Source: Curtobacterium luteum
Lineage (GTDB): Bacteria > Actinomycetota > Actinomycetes > Actinomycetales > Microbacteriaceae
Direction: 5' to 3'
DNA: 54,901 nucleotides
Assembly: GCF_001475545.1 (NCBI RefSeq)
Contig: NZ_LDQC01000028.1
Location: forward strand, 1 to 54,901
Shown: positions 27,718-36,131 of the stretch, piece by piece
Layout of the letters: each line of letters begins with the position of its first letter
How positions within the stretch are numbered: position 1 is the first letter of the stretch
Translations under genes and position numbers: made by a program
The notes under the pieces: generated by a model
Seen by the model: the letters and a program-made list of their open reading frames with translations, nothing else
The model's database searches: none
Told to the model about the DNA's origin: nothing

Positions 27718-28683
27718 ATGTTCGACAACGCCTTCATCCGCAACGCCGTCGACCGGAGCGCCGAGAACGCGCTCGACCGACGACGGTTCTTCACCGCAGC
27801 CGGGGTCGTCGGCGCCTCCGCCGGCATCGCCGCGCTCAGCTCGTCGGTTCTCACCACGGACCGTGCGTCCGCGTCCCCCGAGGAGGACGGTGCCGTCTCG
27901 GACGCCGCGATCCTCAACTTCGCGCTCAACCTCGAGTACCTCGAGGCGGAGTTCTACCTGCGCGCCGTGTTCGGCGACGGGCTCACCGACAGCATGATCA
28001 CCGGCATCGACCCCCAGGGCCCGGTGATCGGCGGCAGCAAGGTCCCGTTCAAGAGTGCGGCCATCCGGGGCATCGCCACCGAGATCGCGAACGACGAACG
28101 GGCGCACGTCGCGTTCCTCCGGGCGGCGCTCGGCGGCGCGAAGGTCTCCCGTCCGAAGATCGACTTCACGAACGCCTTCACCGCTGCTGCGCGGGCCGCC
28201 GGCCTCGTCGGGCCGACCGGGACGTTCGACCCCTTCGCGAGCGAGGAGGCATTCCTGCTCGGTGCCTACGTGTTCGAGGACGTGGGGGTGACCGCGTACA
28301 AGGGCGCAGCACCGCTCATCACGAACAAGACGTACCTGAGCGCTGCCGCGGGGATCCTGGCGGTCGAGGCCTACCACGCCGGGATCATCCGCTCGAAGCT
28401 GTACGAGAAGGGGCTGCAGGTGCCGGCGGGCAAGATCTCCGACGCGCGCGACTCCCTCGACGGCCCGACCGACGACGACCAGGGCATCGTGACCTCGTCC
28501 GGCGCGGTGAACCTCGTGCCGACGGACGCGAACTCGATCGCGTACGGACGCACGGCCGAACGCGTCCTGAACGTCGTCTTCCTGACGCCGGTGCAGATCG
28601 ACAAGGGCGGGTTCTTCCCCGAGGGCGTGAACGGTCCGATCGTCGCGAGCGGCAACCCCGGCAGCGCGACCGGGCCCGCGTGA
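27718..28683 (+). CDS. Secreted ferritin-like domain protein, Tat-type signal
   Basis: 321 aa. A twin-arginine-like signal DRRRFFTAAGVVGASAG lies at about 20-36, followed by an Ala-rich cleavage region. The mature part is a four-helix ferritin-like domain with Glu/His ligand candidates (FALNLEYLEAEFYLRAV, EIANDERAHVAFLRAAL, YVFEDVGVTAYKG, VEAYHAGIIRS), consistent with a di-metal carboxylate centre as in PF13668. Similar proteins accompany oxidative or desiccation responses, but function is not established. The gene has no clear partner: TetR upstream, PEBP-type gene downstream. Confidence 0.85.
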   Translation: MFDNAFIRNAVDRSAENALDRRRFFTAAGVVGASAGIAALSSSVLTTDRASASPEEDGAVSDAAILNFALNLEYLEAEFYLRAVFGDGLTDSMITGIDPQGPVIGGSKVPFKSAAIRGIATEIANDERAHVAFLRAALGGAKVSRPKIDFTNAFTAAARAAGLVGPTGTFDPFASEEAFLLGAYVFEDVGVTAYKGAAPLITNKTYLSAAAGILAVEAYHAGIIRSKLYEKGLQVPAGKISDARDSLDGPTDDDQGIVTSSGAVNLVPTDANSIAYGRTAERVLNVVFLTPVQIDKGGFFPEGVNGPIVASGNPGSATGPA

Positions 28684-28718
28684 CGCGCCACGCGCGCTGA
28701 ACGCAACCGGTGCGCGGA

Positions 28719-28754
28719 CGGGAGGCGCGGTGCGGGTTCGCACCGTTCCTCCCG
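28719..28754 (+). terminator. GGAGGC-type hairpin after the ferritin-like gene
   Basis: CGGGAGGCGCGGTGCG (28719-28734) pairs with CGCACCGTTCCTCCCG (28739-28754), 14 of 16 positions, with a 4-nt loop, 36 nt after the stop codon. Confidence 0.6.
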
Positions 28755-28787
28755 GCCGCCGTCAGGCCCCGGGTGTTTGCTGGCGGC

Positions 28788-29315
28788 ATGACGAACGACC
28801 CGAACTGGAAGCTGCCCGAGGTCCCCTCCTTCGAGCTCACGAGCCCTGACTTCACCGACGGCGGCGCGCTGCCCGGCTGGGCACGCGGCTCGGACGCCGG
28901 CGGCGAGGACCGCTCCCCCGCACTCGAGTGGACCGGTGAGCCCGAGGGCACCCGCAGCTACGTCCTGACCGTGTACGACCCCGACGCCCCGACGGGTTCG
29001 GGGTTCTGGCACTGGGCGGTGACCGACATCCCCGCCGGCACGCACTCGCTCGGACGCGGCGCCGGCACGGACGACGCGCTGCTGCCCGCCGAGGCCCTCC
29101 GCCGGCGCAACGAGTACGGCACCGACACGTTCCTCGGGGCGGCCCCGCCCGCCGGGCACGGCGCTCACCGCTACTTCTTCACGCTGAGCGCCCTGGACGT
29201 GCCCGTCCTCGAGGCCCCGGCGGACGCGACGCCCGCGGTCGTCGGGTTCCTGCTCCGCGAGCACCTGCTCGGCCGCGCCCAGCTCGTCGGCACGCAGGAG
29301 ACCCCCGCCGCCTGA
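28788..29315 (+). CDS. YbhB/YbcL (PEBP) family protein
   Basis: 175 aa. Recognised by the phosphatidylethanolamine-binding protein blocks: SPALEWTGEPEGTRSYVLTVYDPDAPTGSGFWHWAVTDIPAGTHSL, with the DPDAP and GFWHW anion-binding residues, and HRYFFTLSALD near the end. No signal peptide. Bacterial members are small soluble proteins of unclear role, some acting as protease or kinase inhibitors. The ATG at 28788 is where homology begins. Confidence 0.9.
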   Translation: MTNDPNWKLPEVPSFELTSPDFTDGGALPGWARGSDAGGEDRSPALEWTGEPEGTRSYVLTVYDPDAPTGSGFWHWAVTDIPAGTHSLGRGAGTDDALLPAEALRRRNEYGTDTFLGAAPPAGHGAHRYFFTLSALDVPVLEAPADATPAVVGFLLREHLLGRAQLVGTQETPAA

Positions 29316-29362
29316 TCGCGCGCGGCGCACCGGCCGCCGGTGCGCCGGCCGCCGGTGCGCGC

Positions 29363-29432
29363 CCGAGTCTCGGCTCCGCGGACAGTTTCGTGGCGTCCGT
29401 TCCGCGAGGGTGTCCGCAGGGCCGAGACTCGG
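29363..29432. repeat. Long hairpin, family B copy 1
   Basis: 22-nt arms at 29363-29384 and 29411-29432 pair at 20 of 22 positions; the left arm begins CCGAGTCTCGGCTCCGCGGA. Between the PEBP gene and pnp, which converge. The arm sequence (GAG-CTCGGC-CGCGGACA) recurs at 44671-44740. A 17-nt palindrome, GCACCGGCCGCCGGTGC, stands just before it (29327-29343). Confidence 0.8.
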
Positions 29433-29467
29433 CAGGCAGGCGCACCGGTGCGCTGCACCACGAACGG

Positions 29468-29506
29468 CGAACGGCCGCCGCTCCGGTCAGGAGCGACGGC
29501 CGTTCG
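29468..29506 (-). terminator. Hairpin after pnp
   Basis: CGAACGGCCG pairs with CGGCCGTTCG, with an inner GCTCC/GGAGC stem and a 5-nt loop, 20 nt after the pnp stop on the minus strand. Stable but without a U-tract. Confidence 0.6.
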
Positions 29507-29526
29507 TGCGTCGGGACGCGGGAGGA

Positions 29527-31800
29527 TCAGCCCTCGGCCGGAGCCTCGGCGTGGGTCTCGTGACCCTTGCCGCCTTCGGTGTCCACCTCGTCGGCGACCA
29601 CCGGCGCGAGCGACAGCTTGCCGCGGTCGTCCACCTTGGTGACCTCGACCAGGATCTTCTGGCCCACGCCGAGCACGTCCTCGACGTTCTCCACACGCTT
29701 GCCACCGGCGAGCTTGCGGACCTCGGAGACGTGGAGCAGACCGTCACGGCCCGGGAGCAGCGACACGAACGCACCGAACGTCGCGATCTTGACGACCGTG
29801 CCGAGGAACTGGTCCCCGATCTCCGGGTTCGTCGGGTTCGCGATGGCGTTGACCTGGGCACGGGCGGCCTCGGCCGACGGACCGTCGACGGCGCCGATGT
29901 ACACGGTGCCGTCGTCCTCGATCGAGATGTCGGCGCCGGTCTCGTCCTGGATCCCGTTGATCGTCTTGCCCTTCGGGCCGATCAGCTCGCCGATCTTGTC
30001 GACCGGGATCTGCACCGAGATGACGCGCGGAGCGGTGTCGGCCATCTCGTCGGGGGCGTCGATGGCCTCGTTCAGCACACCGAGGATCGCGGAGCGCGCC
30101 TCCTTGGCCTGCTTGAGCGCGGCGTCGAGGACCGACGAGGGGATGCCGTCGAGCTTCGTGTCGAGCTGGATCGCCGTGACGAAGTCCGACGTACCGGCGA
30201 CCTTGAAGTCCATGTCGCCGAGGGCGTCCTCGGCACCGAGGATGTCGGTCAGCGCCGCGTAGCGGGTCTGGCCGTCGACGGTGTCGGAGACGAGGCCCAT
30301 CGCGATGCCCGCGACCGGGGCCTTGAGCGGCACACCGGCGTTGAGGAGCGACAGGGTCGAGGCGCAGACGGAGCCCATCGACGTCGAACCGTTGGAGCCG
30401 AGGGCCTCGGACACCTGACGGATGGCGTAGGGGAACTCCTCGCGCGACGGCAGCACCGGCACGAGGGCGCGCTCGGCGAGGAAGCCGTGCCCGATCTCGC
30501 GACGCTTCGGCGAACCCACACGGCCGGTCTCACCGGTCGAGTAGGGCGGGAAGTTGTAGTGGTGCAGGTAGCGCTTCTTCGTGACGGGCGACAGCGAGTC
30601 GATCTGCTGCTCCATCTTGAGCATGTTCAGCGTGGTGACACCGAGGATCTGCGTCTCGCCGCGCTGGAAGATCGCCGAACCGTGGACGCGCGGGATCACG
30701 GCGACCTCGGCGTCGAGCGGACGGATGTCGGCGAGGCCACGGCCGTCCATGCGGACCTGCTCGGTCAGGATGCGGCCGCGGACGACCTTCTTCGTGACCG
30801 ACTTGTAGGCGGCGCTGACCTGGCCGTTGGCGCTCTCGGGGAGCTCGCCGGCCTCGACCTTGGCCGCGACGGCCTCCTTCACGCGGGCCTTCAGGGCGTC
30901 GTCCTTGTCTTGACGCTCGAGCTTGCCGGCGATCTGGTAGACGTCCTTGAGCTCGTCGAGGGCGACCGCCTCGACGGCGTCGTAGACCTCGGGGGCGTAG
31001 GGCGGGAAGACCGGGTAGTCCTGGATCTCCTTGGCCGACTGCGCGGCCATCTTCGCCTGCGCCTCGACGAGGACCTTGAGGAACGGCTTCGCCGCCTCGA
31101 GGCCCTGCGCGACGATCGCCTCGTCGGGCTTGGTCGCGCCGCCCTGGATGAGGTCCCAGCTGTGCTCGGTGGCCTCGGCCTCGACCATCATGATCGCGAC
31201 GTCCTCGTTGCCGGCCTCGTCCGTGACGACACGACCCGCGACGGTGAGGTCGAAGACGGCCTCGGCGAGCTGCGACGCCTTCGGGAACGCGACCCACTGG
31301 TCGCCGATCAGCGCGAGGCGCACACCGGCGATCGGGCCGGAGAACGGCAGACCGGAGATCTGCGTCGACGCGGACGCCGCGTTGATCGCGAGCGCGTCGT
31401 AGAACTCGTCCGGCGCGATGCTCAGGACGGTGATGACGATCTGGACCTCGTTGCGGAGGCCGTCGACGAACGACGGGCGCAGCGGCCGGTCGATGAGGCG
31501 GCAGACGAGGATCGCCTCGGTGCTCGGGCGGCCTTCACGACGGAAGAACGAGCCGGGGATCTTGCCCGCGGCGTACGAGCGCTCCTCGACGTCGACGGTC
31601 AGCGGGAAGAAGTCGAAGCCCTCCCGCGGGTGCTTGCCGGCGCTGGTGGCCGAGAGGAGCATGGTCTCCTCGTCGAGGTACGCGGCGACCGCGCCCTGCG
31701 CCTGCTGCGCGAGTCGGCCGGTCTCGAACCGGACGACGCGCTTGCCGAACTTGCCGTTGTCGATGACGGCTTCGGCGAACTTGATCTCGGGACCCTCCAA
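29527..31800 (-). CDS. pnp: Polyribonucleotide nucleotidyltransferase (PNPase)
   Basis: Phosphorolytic 3'-5' exoribonuclease and polymerase. 757 aa: two RNase PH domains ([27 protein letters not shown] and [16 protein letters not shown]), the alpha-helical middle, then KH ([33 protein letters not shown]) and S1 ([34 protein letters not shown]). The start is TTG at 31800, set by a strong AAGGAGG 7 nt upstream; it corresponds to the usual first residues (M)[13 protein letters not shown]. The tail is acidic and His/Glu rich. Confidence 0.97.
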   Translation of the reverse strand: MEGPEIKFAEAVIDNGKFGKRVVRFETGRLAQQAQGAVAAYLDEETMLLSATSAGKHPREGFDFFPLTVDVEERSYAAGKIPGSFFRREGRPSTEAILVCRLIDRPLRPSFVDGLRNEVQIVITVLSIAPDEFYDALAINAASASTQISGLPFSGPIAGVRLALIGDQWVAFPKASQLAEAVFDLTVAGRVVTDEAGNEDVAIMMVEAEATEHSWDLIQGGATKPDEAIVAQGLEAAKPFLKVLVEAQAKMAAQSAKEIQDYPVFPPYAPEVYDAVEAVALDELKDVYQIAGKLERQDKDDALKARVKEAVAAKVEAGELPESANGQVSAAYKSVTKKVVRGRILTEQVRMDGRGLADIRPLDAEVAVIPRVHGSAIFQRGETQILGVTTLNMLKMEQQIDSLSPVTKKRYLHHYNFPPYSTGETGRVGSPKRREIGHGFLAERALVPVLPSREEFPYAIRQVSEALGSNGSTSMGSVCASTLSLLNAGVPLKAPVAGIAMGLVSDTVDGQTRYAALTDILGAEDALGDMDFKVAGTSDFVTAIQLDTKLDGIPSSVLDAALKQAKEARSAILGVLNEAIDAPDEMADTAPRVISVQIPVDKIGELIGPKGKTINGIQDETGADISIEDDGTVYIGAVDGPSAEAARAQVNAIANPTNPEIGDQFLGTVVKIATFGAFVSLLPGRDGLLHVSEVRKLAGGKRVENVEDVLGVGQKILVEVTKVDDRGKLSLAPVVADEVDTEGGKGHETHAEAPAEG

Positions 31801-32103
31801 AAGGGTGCCTCCTTGACGTGTTCTCGGCAGACCCGGCGACGGCACACGACGGTGCGTGCGCGCCGAGGTGTCGGGACGCATGTCTGGCCAGCAGTAGAAG
31901 CACTCGGGACACCTTGTCGGCCCGCGAGCCACCACCGATGACCAGCTCCGTGCCCGGTCTGCGCAGTGTTTGTGTGACGACCGGGTTCGATCCCGGTCGC
32001 GTGCCGAGGAACGGTCCCCGGACGAGATGGACTTTACCAGTCCTCAGGCGATCCGCGGGCGAGGCGCACGAGGAACCCGCACCTGGCCGCTAGCGTACCG
32101 AGC
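31801..32103. other. 303-nt divergent promoter region and long pnp leader
   Basis: No gene. It contains the AAGGAGG ribosome site of pnp (31808-31814), a stable GACCGGG/CCCGGTC hairpin with a TTCGAT loop (31979-31998), a minus-strand TAAAGT -10-like hexamer (32031-32036) that would give a pnp leader of about 225 nt, and the divergent -10 box at 32091-32096. A long pnp leader suits post-transcriptional autoregulation known for pnp in other bacteria. Confidence 0.5.
32091..32096 (+). promoter_or_regulatory. -10 box of a probable leaderless promoter
   Basis: TAGCGT ends 7 nt before the ATG at 32104 of the secreted coiled-coil gene; no ribosome site between them. Confidence 0.5.
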
Positions 32104-33333
32104 ATGCGCCTCCCCCTCTCCGGGCGAGGGTTCGTCGTGGCCGCCGTGGTCGCGGGCGTGCTCGTCGCCCCCCTCGTGACCGCGGCCCCGGCGAGCGCGA
32201 CGACCTACCCGACGTGGCAGGACGTCCAGCGTGCGAAGGGCAACGAGCAGGCCAAGAAGGCCGAGGTCGACCGCGTGCAGACCGCACTGCAGCAGGTGCA
32301 GGCCGACGCCGCCGCGAAGTCCGCCGCCGCGATCACCGCCTCCGAGGCGGCGGACCGGGCCGATGCGGAGCTGGCGACGGCCACCCAGACCGCCACGAGC
32401 CTCCAGGCCCAGGCGGACAGCGCCTCGGCGACCGCGGAGCGGGCGCAGCAGCGCGCCGGGCAGCTCGCCGCCGACCTGTACCGCGACGGCGCGACCGACC
32501 AGATGTCCACCCGGATCGCGACCACGAAGGACCCGGACCAGCTGCTCTACCAGCTCGGTGCGCTCGACCAGCTCTCCTCCACGTGGGCCGGTGTCATGGA
32601 CGACGCGTCCGTCGCTGCCGGGACGGCGTCGTCGCTGCACGAGCAGGCGAAGCGTGCCGAGGACGAGCGGGCCGACCTCGCGTCCGCCGCCGAGGCGAAG
32701 TCCGCCGACGCGAAGTCGGCGCAGGAAGCCGCGGACGCCGCGGTGGACGACACCCAGCAGCGCAGCGACGAGCTCTACGCCCAGCTCGCGTCCCTGCAGG
32801 ACACCACGGCGTCGGAGGAGCGCGGCTACCAGCTCGGCCTCCAGGTCGCGGCGCAGAAGGCCGAGCAGCAGCGCCGGCGCGAGGAGGCGGCCGAGCGGCA
32901 GCGCGAACAGCAGGCAGCTGCGGCCAACGACAGCCCCGGCGCGAGCGGGAGCAGCGACGGGGGCGGCAGCACGAGCGGTGGCTCCGGGACGAACTACCCG
33001 AGCACCGGCGGTGTGGTCGTCGACCCGGCGGGTGCCCAGGCGTACGCCCGGAGCGCGATCGGCGCCTACGGCTGGGGGTCCGACCAGATGAGCTGCCTGG
33101 TCTCGCTGTGGACGCAGGAGTCCGGTTGGCGGGCGAACGCCCTGAACGTGTCGAGTGGCGCGTACGGCATCCCGCAGGCGCTCCCCGCCGACAAGATGGC
33201 GGTCGCCGGCGCGGACTGGCGGACGAACGCAGCCACGCAGATCAACTGGGGTCTCGCGTACATCCACGACGCCTACGGGTCGCCCTGCGGCGCCTGGAAC
33301 CACGAGATGAGCGTCAACCCGCACTGGTACTGA
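32104..33333 (+). CDS. Secreted coiled-coil protein with lysozyme-like (transglycosylase/APF-type) C-terminal domain
   Basis: 409 aa. Signal peptide at about 1-33 (RLPLSGRGFVVAAVVAGVLVAPLVTAAPASA). A long Ala/Glu/Gln-rich coiled coil follows (about 40-275), then a Ser/Gly linker, and a C-terminal domain of about 95 residues (YARSAIGAYGWGSDQMSCLVSLWTQESGWRANALNVSSGAYGIPQALP) resembling the lysozyme-like fold of aggregation-promoting factor and Slt domains, with a candidate catalytic Glu in WTQESGW. Two cysteines (SCLV and SPCG) could pair. Probably a cell-wall remodelling factor. Divergent from pnp. Confidence 0.8.
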   Translation: MRLPLSGRGFVVAAVVAGVLVAPLVTAAPASATTYPTWQDVQRAKGNEQAKKAEVDRVQTALQQVQADAAAKSAAAITASEAADRADAELATATQTATSLQAQADSASATAERAQQRAGQLAADLYRDGATDQMSTRIATTKDPDQLLYQLGALDQLSSTWAGVMDDASVAAGTASSLHEQAKRAEDERADLASAAEAKSADAKSAQEAADAAVDDTQQRSDELYAQLASLQDTTASEERGYQLGLQVAAQKAEQQRRREEAAERQREQQAAAANDSPGASGSSDGGGSTSGGSGTNYPSTGGVVVDPAGAQAYARSAIGAYGWGSDQMSCLVSLWTQESGWRANALNVSSGAYGIPQALPADKMAVAGADWRTNAATQINWGLAYIHDAYGSPCGAWNHEMSVNPHWY

Positions 33334-33420
33334 CGCGCGTGGGCCGCGGCGCGGTCGGTGTCCGGACGGGAGGCGCGGGTCGGCGCCGCCACGTGTCCTG
33401 ACGCAACCCGCATCCAGCCT

Positions 33421-33452
33421 GGAGGCGCGAGGCGGCGCCGCCACGGGCCTCC
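33421..33452 (+). terminator. GGAGGC-type hairpin after the coiled-coil gene
   Basis: GGAGGCGCG-A-GGCGG pairs with CCGCC-A-CG-G-GCCTCC, nearly perfect, with a 2-nt centre. A second half-element (GACGGGAGGCGCGGG) lies at 33365-33379. Confidence 0.6.
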
Positions 33453-33593
33453 CGCCCGGCGCGTGGTCACCGCGCGGGCGCCGTCCGACGCAGTCAAGGG
33501 ACCCCGCTCGCTCCAGCCGAGCGGGTGCGCGGCCGTTCGCGGCCGTGCGCACGACCGCGCACGACGCGCCTGGTAGCCGCACCGTACGACGTG

Positions 33594-34562
33594 TCAGGCC
33601 GCGCGACCTGCGGCACCCGCACGCTGCAGTCCGTCCTCGACCGGCCAGCCACCGAGCCGGACCACCTCGCCGGACGCACCGACGAGCCGTGCCGCGTGAC
33701 CGCTGGCGCGGAGCATCTCCGGCGCACGCCGACCACGGACGACCGCGGCGGTCGAGAGCGTGTTCGCGGTCACGCACGAGGGAGCGACCACCGTCACCGA
33801 CCGCCAGACCGGCTCGGCGGGGAGCCCCCACCGCGGGTCGAGGATGTGGTGCATTGCGTGTCCGTCCCGCTCCCACCGCCGCTTCTGCGTGCTCGACGTC
33901 GCGATCGACCACCCCGACGCAACGCGGACGTGGTCGAGCGGATCCGTCTCGAGATCCTGCACCCGGACCTGCCAGCCGCCGGACGGGTCGGGGCCCGCCG
34001 TCGCGACGTCGCCGCCGAGCGACACGAGCGCTCCGATGCCGAGACGCGCGGTGATGCTCGCGGCCGCCATGTCGGCGGCGGCGGCCTTCGCGGTCGCGCC
34101 GAGGTCGAGGCGGGTGCCGGCCGGGACCCGGAGGAAGGTGCCGCTGAGCAGGATGCGCTGCCAGGCGGGACGCGTGTCGAGGGCGGCCGCGAGGGCCGCC
34201 GGGTCCGTGACTCCCGCGTCGTCGGTGAGCCTGTCGCCGTGCTGGTGGAACGCCGCGTCGTACCCGAGCGTCACCATGCGGTTGCCGAGCGTCGGGTCGA
34301 CGTCGCCGTCGGTGAGCCGCGCGGCGTCCAGCGCCTGGTGCACGAGGGACGCCAGGAGCGGCGACACCTCGGCGCCGTGCTCGAGGTCGGCGGTGCGCGC
34401 GACGAGTTCGGAGTCGTCGCGGAAGCGGCTGCAGGCGCGGTCGACGGCGTCGGTGACCTCGCGGACGCAGGCTTCGGCGGCGGCGAGGTGTCGGCGGTCG
34501 CGGTGGTCGAGGACGACCCGGGCGGTGGTGGTCCAGAGCGCCCACTCGGCGGCGGCGCGCAT
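33594..34562 (-). CDS. apbE: FAD:protein FMN transferase (ApbE family)
   Basis: Flavinyltransferase that attaches FMN from FAD to Thr/Ser of an acceptor protein, usually outside the membrane. 322 aa. ApbE landmarks: VDPTLGNRMVTLGYD (in place of the common DPTVGPLVxLW), LDLGATAKAAAADMAAA (family DLGGIAKGYA-type), VSLGGDVATAG, and HHILDPRWGLPA followed by SVTVVAPSCVTANTLSTAA with the metal-binding Asp and Thr positions. No signal peptide or lipobox is seen, unlike many ApbE proteins. The ATG overlaps the stop of the Ser-rich gene (ATGA), so the two are translationally coupled. Confidence 0.88.
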   Translation of the reverse strand: MRAAAEWALWTTTARVVLDHRDRRHLAAAEACVREVTDAVDRACSRFRDDSELVARTADLEHGAEVSPLLASLVHQALDAARLTDGDVDPTLGNRMVTLGYDAAFHQHGDRLTDDAGVTDPAALAAALDTRPAWQRILLSGTFLRVPAGTRLDLGATAKAAAADMAAASITARLGIGALVSLGGDVATAGPDPSGGWQVRVQDLETDPLDHVRVASGWSIATSSTQKRRWERDGHAMHHILDPRWGLPAEPVWRSVTVVAPSCVTANTLSTAAVVRGRRAPEMLRASGHAARLVGASGEVVRLGGWPVEDGLQRAGAAGRAA

Positions 34563-34849
34563 CAGGAGCCCGTCGTCGTCGCGTCGGAGGACGAGTTCTG
34601 GCTGCCCTGCGTGACACCGGACGAGCTGCTGCCGCTCGTGCTGCTGCTGTCACTGCTGCCGCTCGTGCTGCTGCTGTCACTGCTGCCGCTGCTGCTGCTC
34701 GTGCTGCTGCCGGAGCTCGTGCTCGTGTCGGTGCTCGTCGTTCCCTGCTCGTGCCCGACCCACAGGCCGGCGCCGGTCACCATCGCGACCACGAGCCCAC
34801 CCAGGCTCACGAGCGAGCTCGTCGTCCACTTCCTGCCGTTGATGCCCAT
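34562..34849 (-). CDS. Membrane-anchored Ser/Thr-rich small protein coupled to ApbE
   Basis: 95 aa: short basic N-terminus, one membrane helix or uncleaved signal (SSLVSLGGLVVAMVTGAGLWV, about 11-31), then an extracytoplasmic Ser/Gly/Thr tail of about 60 residues. The tail carries two perfect 9-residue repeats SGSSDSSST (54-62, 63-71) and ends SDATTTGS (88-95). I recognise no domain. Because it is translationally coupled to an FMN transferase and is exported, it is a candidate acceptor for flavinylation, but it lacks an FMN-binding domain. It may equally be the N-terminal anchor of a degraded FMN-binding protein. Confidence 0.7.
   Translation of the reverse strand: MGINGRKWTTSSLVSLGGLVVAMVTGAGLWVGHEQGTTSTDTSTSSGSSTSSSSGSSDSSSTSGSSDSSSTSGSSSSGVTQGSQNSSSDATTTGS
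34628..34681. repeat. Two perfect 27-bp tandem repeats inside the Ser-rich gene
   Basis: Copies at 34628-34654 and 34655-34681 are identical (starting GCTGCCGCTCGTGCTGCTGC), a partial third follows. Unit length is a multiple of three, so copy-number change keeps the reading frame and only lengthens the tail. Confidence 0.9.
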
Positions 34850-34960
34850 CGTTCCTCCTCGTCTCGGTACGAGGCTGGCGAGCCCGCCGATGGAGCACCC
34901 GGGAAGCGACTGCGCCCGTGCCGGACGAACCCTGGGCGCACGGTAAGAGCAGGAGCGCGA

Positions 34961-35578
34961 TCAGTGCCCGAGGCCGCCGAGCATCGCGGCGAAGTCCGGC
35001 GTCGCGGGCAGGGCGTCCGCCTGCTGCGGGACCCGGCGGGAGGACCGGACCGCCCATGCGAGATCGGCGCCGGCGCGGCTGATGCGCCCCTCGAGCACAG
35101 CGGCGTCGCCCGCGGTGCCCCAGTCGTCCGTCGCGGCGAACACCCCGGTCGGCACGACGGCGGCTCGGAGGTAGGCGAACACCGGACGGAGCGCGTGGTC
35201 GATCGCGAGCGAGTGCCGCGCGGTGCCGCCGGTCGCGCCCAGGAGCACGGGCATGTCGGCGAGGGCGTCCTTGTCGATCACGTCGAGGAACGACTTGGCG
35301 AGCCCGCTGACACCGGCGGTGAAGACCGGCGTGACGAACACGACCGCTTCCGCCTCGACGACCGTGGCAATCGCCTTCGCGAGGGCCGGCGCGGCGAAAC
35401 CGGTCAACATCGCGTCGACGATCTCGTGCGCGATCGGGCGGAGCTCGACGTGCTCGACCGCGGCGGTGGTGCCGTCCGCGAGCAGTGCTTCGGCCGCGGC
35501 CCGCCCGAGGCGGTCGGCGAGCAGGCGGGTCGAGCTGGGGTCGGACAGTCCGGCGGAGACGACGGCGATGGTGGTCAT
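34961..35578 (-). CDS. NAD(P)H-dependent FMN reductase-like flavoprotein
   Basis: 205-aa flavodoxin-like protein: MTTIAVVSAGLSDPSSTRLLADRLG (FMN phosphate loop), VVFVTPVFTAGVSGLAKSFLDVID and GATGGTARHSLAIDHALRPVFAYLRA, the conserved blocks of the MsuE/SsuE and CE1759 type reductases. It would supply reduced FMN. The ATG at 35578 fits the family start. Transcribed in the same direction as the Ser-rich/ApbE pair 111 nt further on, suggesting a flavin-related operon. Confidence 0.87.
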   Translation of the reverse strand: MTTIAVVSAGLSDPSSTRLLADRLGRAAAEALLADGTTAAVEHVELRPIAHEIVDAMLTGFAAPALAKAIATVVEAEAVVFVTPVFTAGVSGLAKSFLDVIDKDALADMPVLLGATGGTARHSLAIDHALRPVFAYLRAAVVPTGVFAATDDWGTAGDAAVLEGRISRAGADLAWAVRSSRRVPQQADALPATPDFAAMLGGLGH

Positions 35579-35596
35579 GATGGTTCCCGACTTTCG

Positions 35597-35608
35597 ATGC
35601 GTTTGCAT
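35597..35608. promoter_or_regulatory. Palindromic operator candidate upstream of the FMN reductase
   Basis: ATGC-GTTT-GCAT, 18 nt before the start codon, flanked by CGATG and ACATCG that extend the symmetry loosely. A MarR- or HxlR-type site is possible; no regulator gene is adjacent. Confidence 0.35.
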
Positions 35609-35684
35609 GAACATCGTACCGAACCGATCGCCGGACGCAACCATTCCCGCGCGGGTCCACACGGGCCTCCCGGCCGCGTACGGA

Positions 35685-35718
35685 GAACGCCCGGCCTTCC
35701 GAGGAAGACCGGGCGTTC
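35685..35718 (-). terminator. Terminator hairpin after rpsO
   Basis: GAACGCCCGG and CCGGGCGTTC form a 10-bp perfect stem, extended by CTTCC/GGAAG, 24 nt after the rpsO stop on the minus strand. Confidence 0.75.
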
Positions 35719-35742
35719 AGCCGAGCAGTGTCTGCGTGGGAC

Positions 35743-36012
35743 TCAGCGGCGCAGGCCGAGGCGCTCGATGAGCGCACGGTAGCGGTTGATGTCCACGTCA
35801 GCGAGGTAACCGAGGAGGCGGCGACGCTGACCGACCATGAGCAGCAGACCACGACGCGAGTGGTGGTCGTGCTTGTGCTCCTTGAGGTGCTCGTTCAGGT
35901 CGTTGATGCGACGCGTCAGAACGGCGACCTGGACCTCGGGGGATCCGGTGTCGCCCGGGTGGGTCGCGTACTCTTCGATGATCTCCTGCTTGACCTTCGC
36001 GTCAAGTGCCAT
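35743..36012 (-). CDS. rpsO: 30S ribosomal protein S15
   Basis: 89 aa, normal length, binds 16S rRNA central domain. Signature segments are [51 protein letters not shown]. Ribosome site GAAGGGG lies before the ATG. In most bacteria pnp follows directly; here four other genes (about 3.9 kb) intervene. Confidence 0.98.
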   Translation of the reverse strand: MALDAKVKQEIIEEYATHPGDTGSPEVQVAVLTRRINDLNEHLKEHKHDHHSRRGLLLMVGQRRRLLGYLADVDINRYRALIERLGLRR

Positions 36013-36117
36013 GGATGATCCCCTTCCCTGTCCTCTGAACGAGAACTGTCGTTGCGCGGTGCCCGTGCCTGATGCACGAGCGCTCTTTGTCCGCGGCCGT
36101 TCGACGGCAACCGGAGA

Positions 36118-36123
36118 AGCCTA
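36118..36123 (-). promoter_or_regulatory. -10 box candidate for rpsO
   Basis: Minus-strand TAGGCT about 105 nt before the ATG, just past the vanZ stop, giving a leader of roughly 100 nt. The leader contains a CGTGC/GCACG hairpin (36064-36078), a possible S15 autoregulatory structure. Confidence 0.4.
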
Positions 36124-36131
36124 CCAGGAGT

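Noticed and set aside
29410..31941. A very long open frame (843 codons) on the plus strand opposite pnp
   Set aside because: It mirrors the PNPase gene, is Arg/Asp/Val/Gly rich and has no family motif; such antisense frames are expected in very GC-rich DNA.
31979..31998. A tRNA T-arm-like hairpin with GGTTCGATCC in the pnp upstream region
   Set aside because: The stem is longer than a T arm and no matching acceptor stem, anticodon arm or D arm can be placed around it on either strand.
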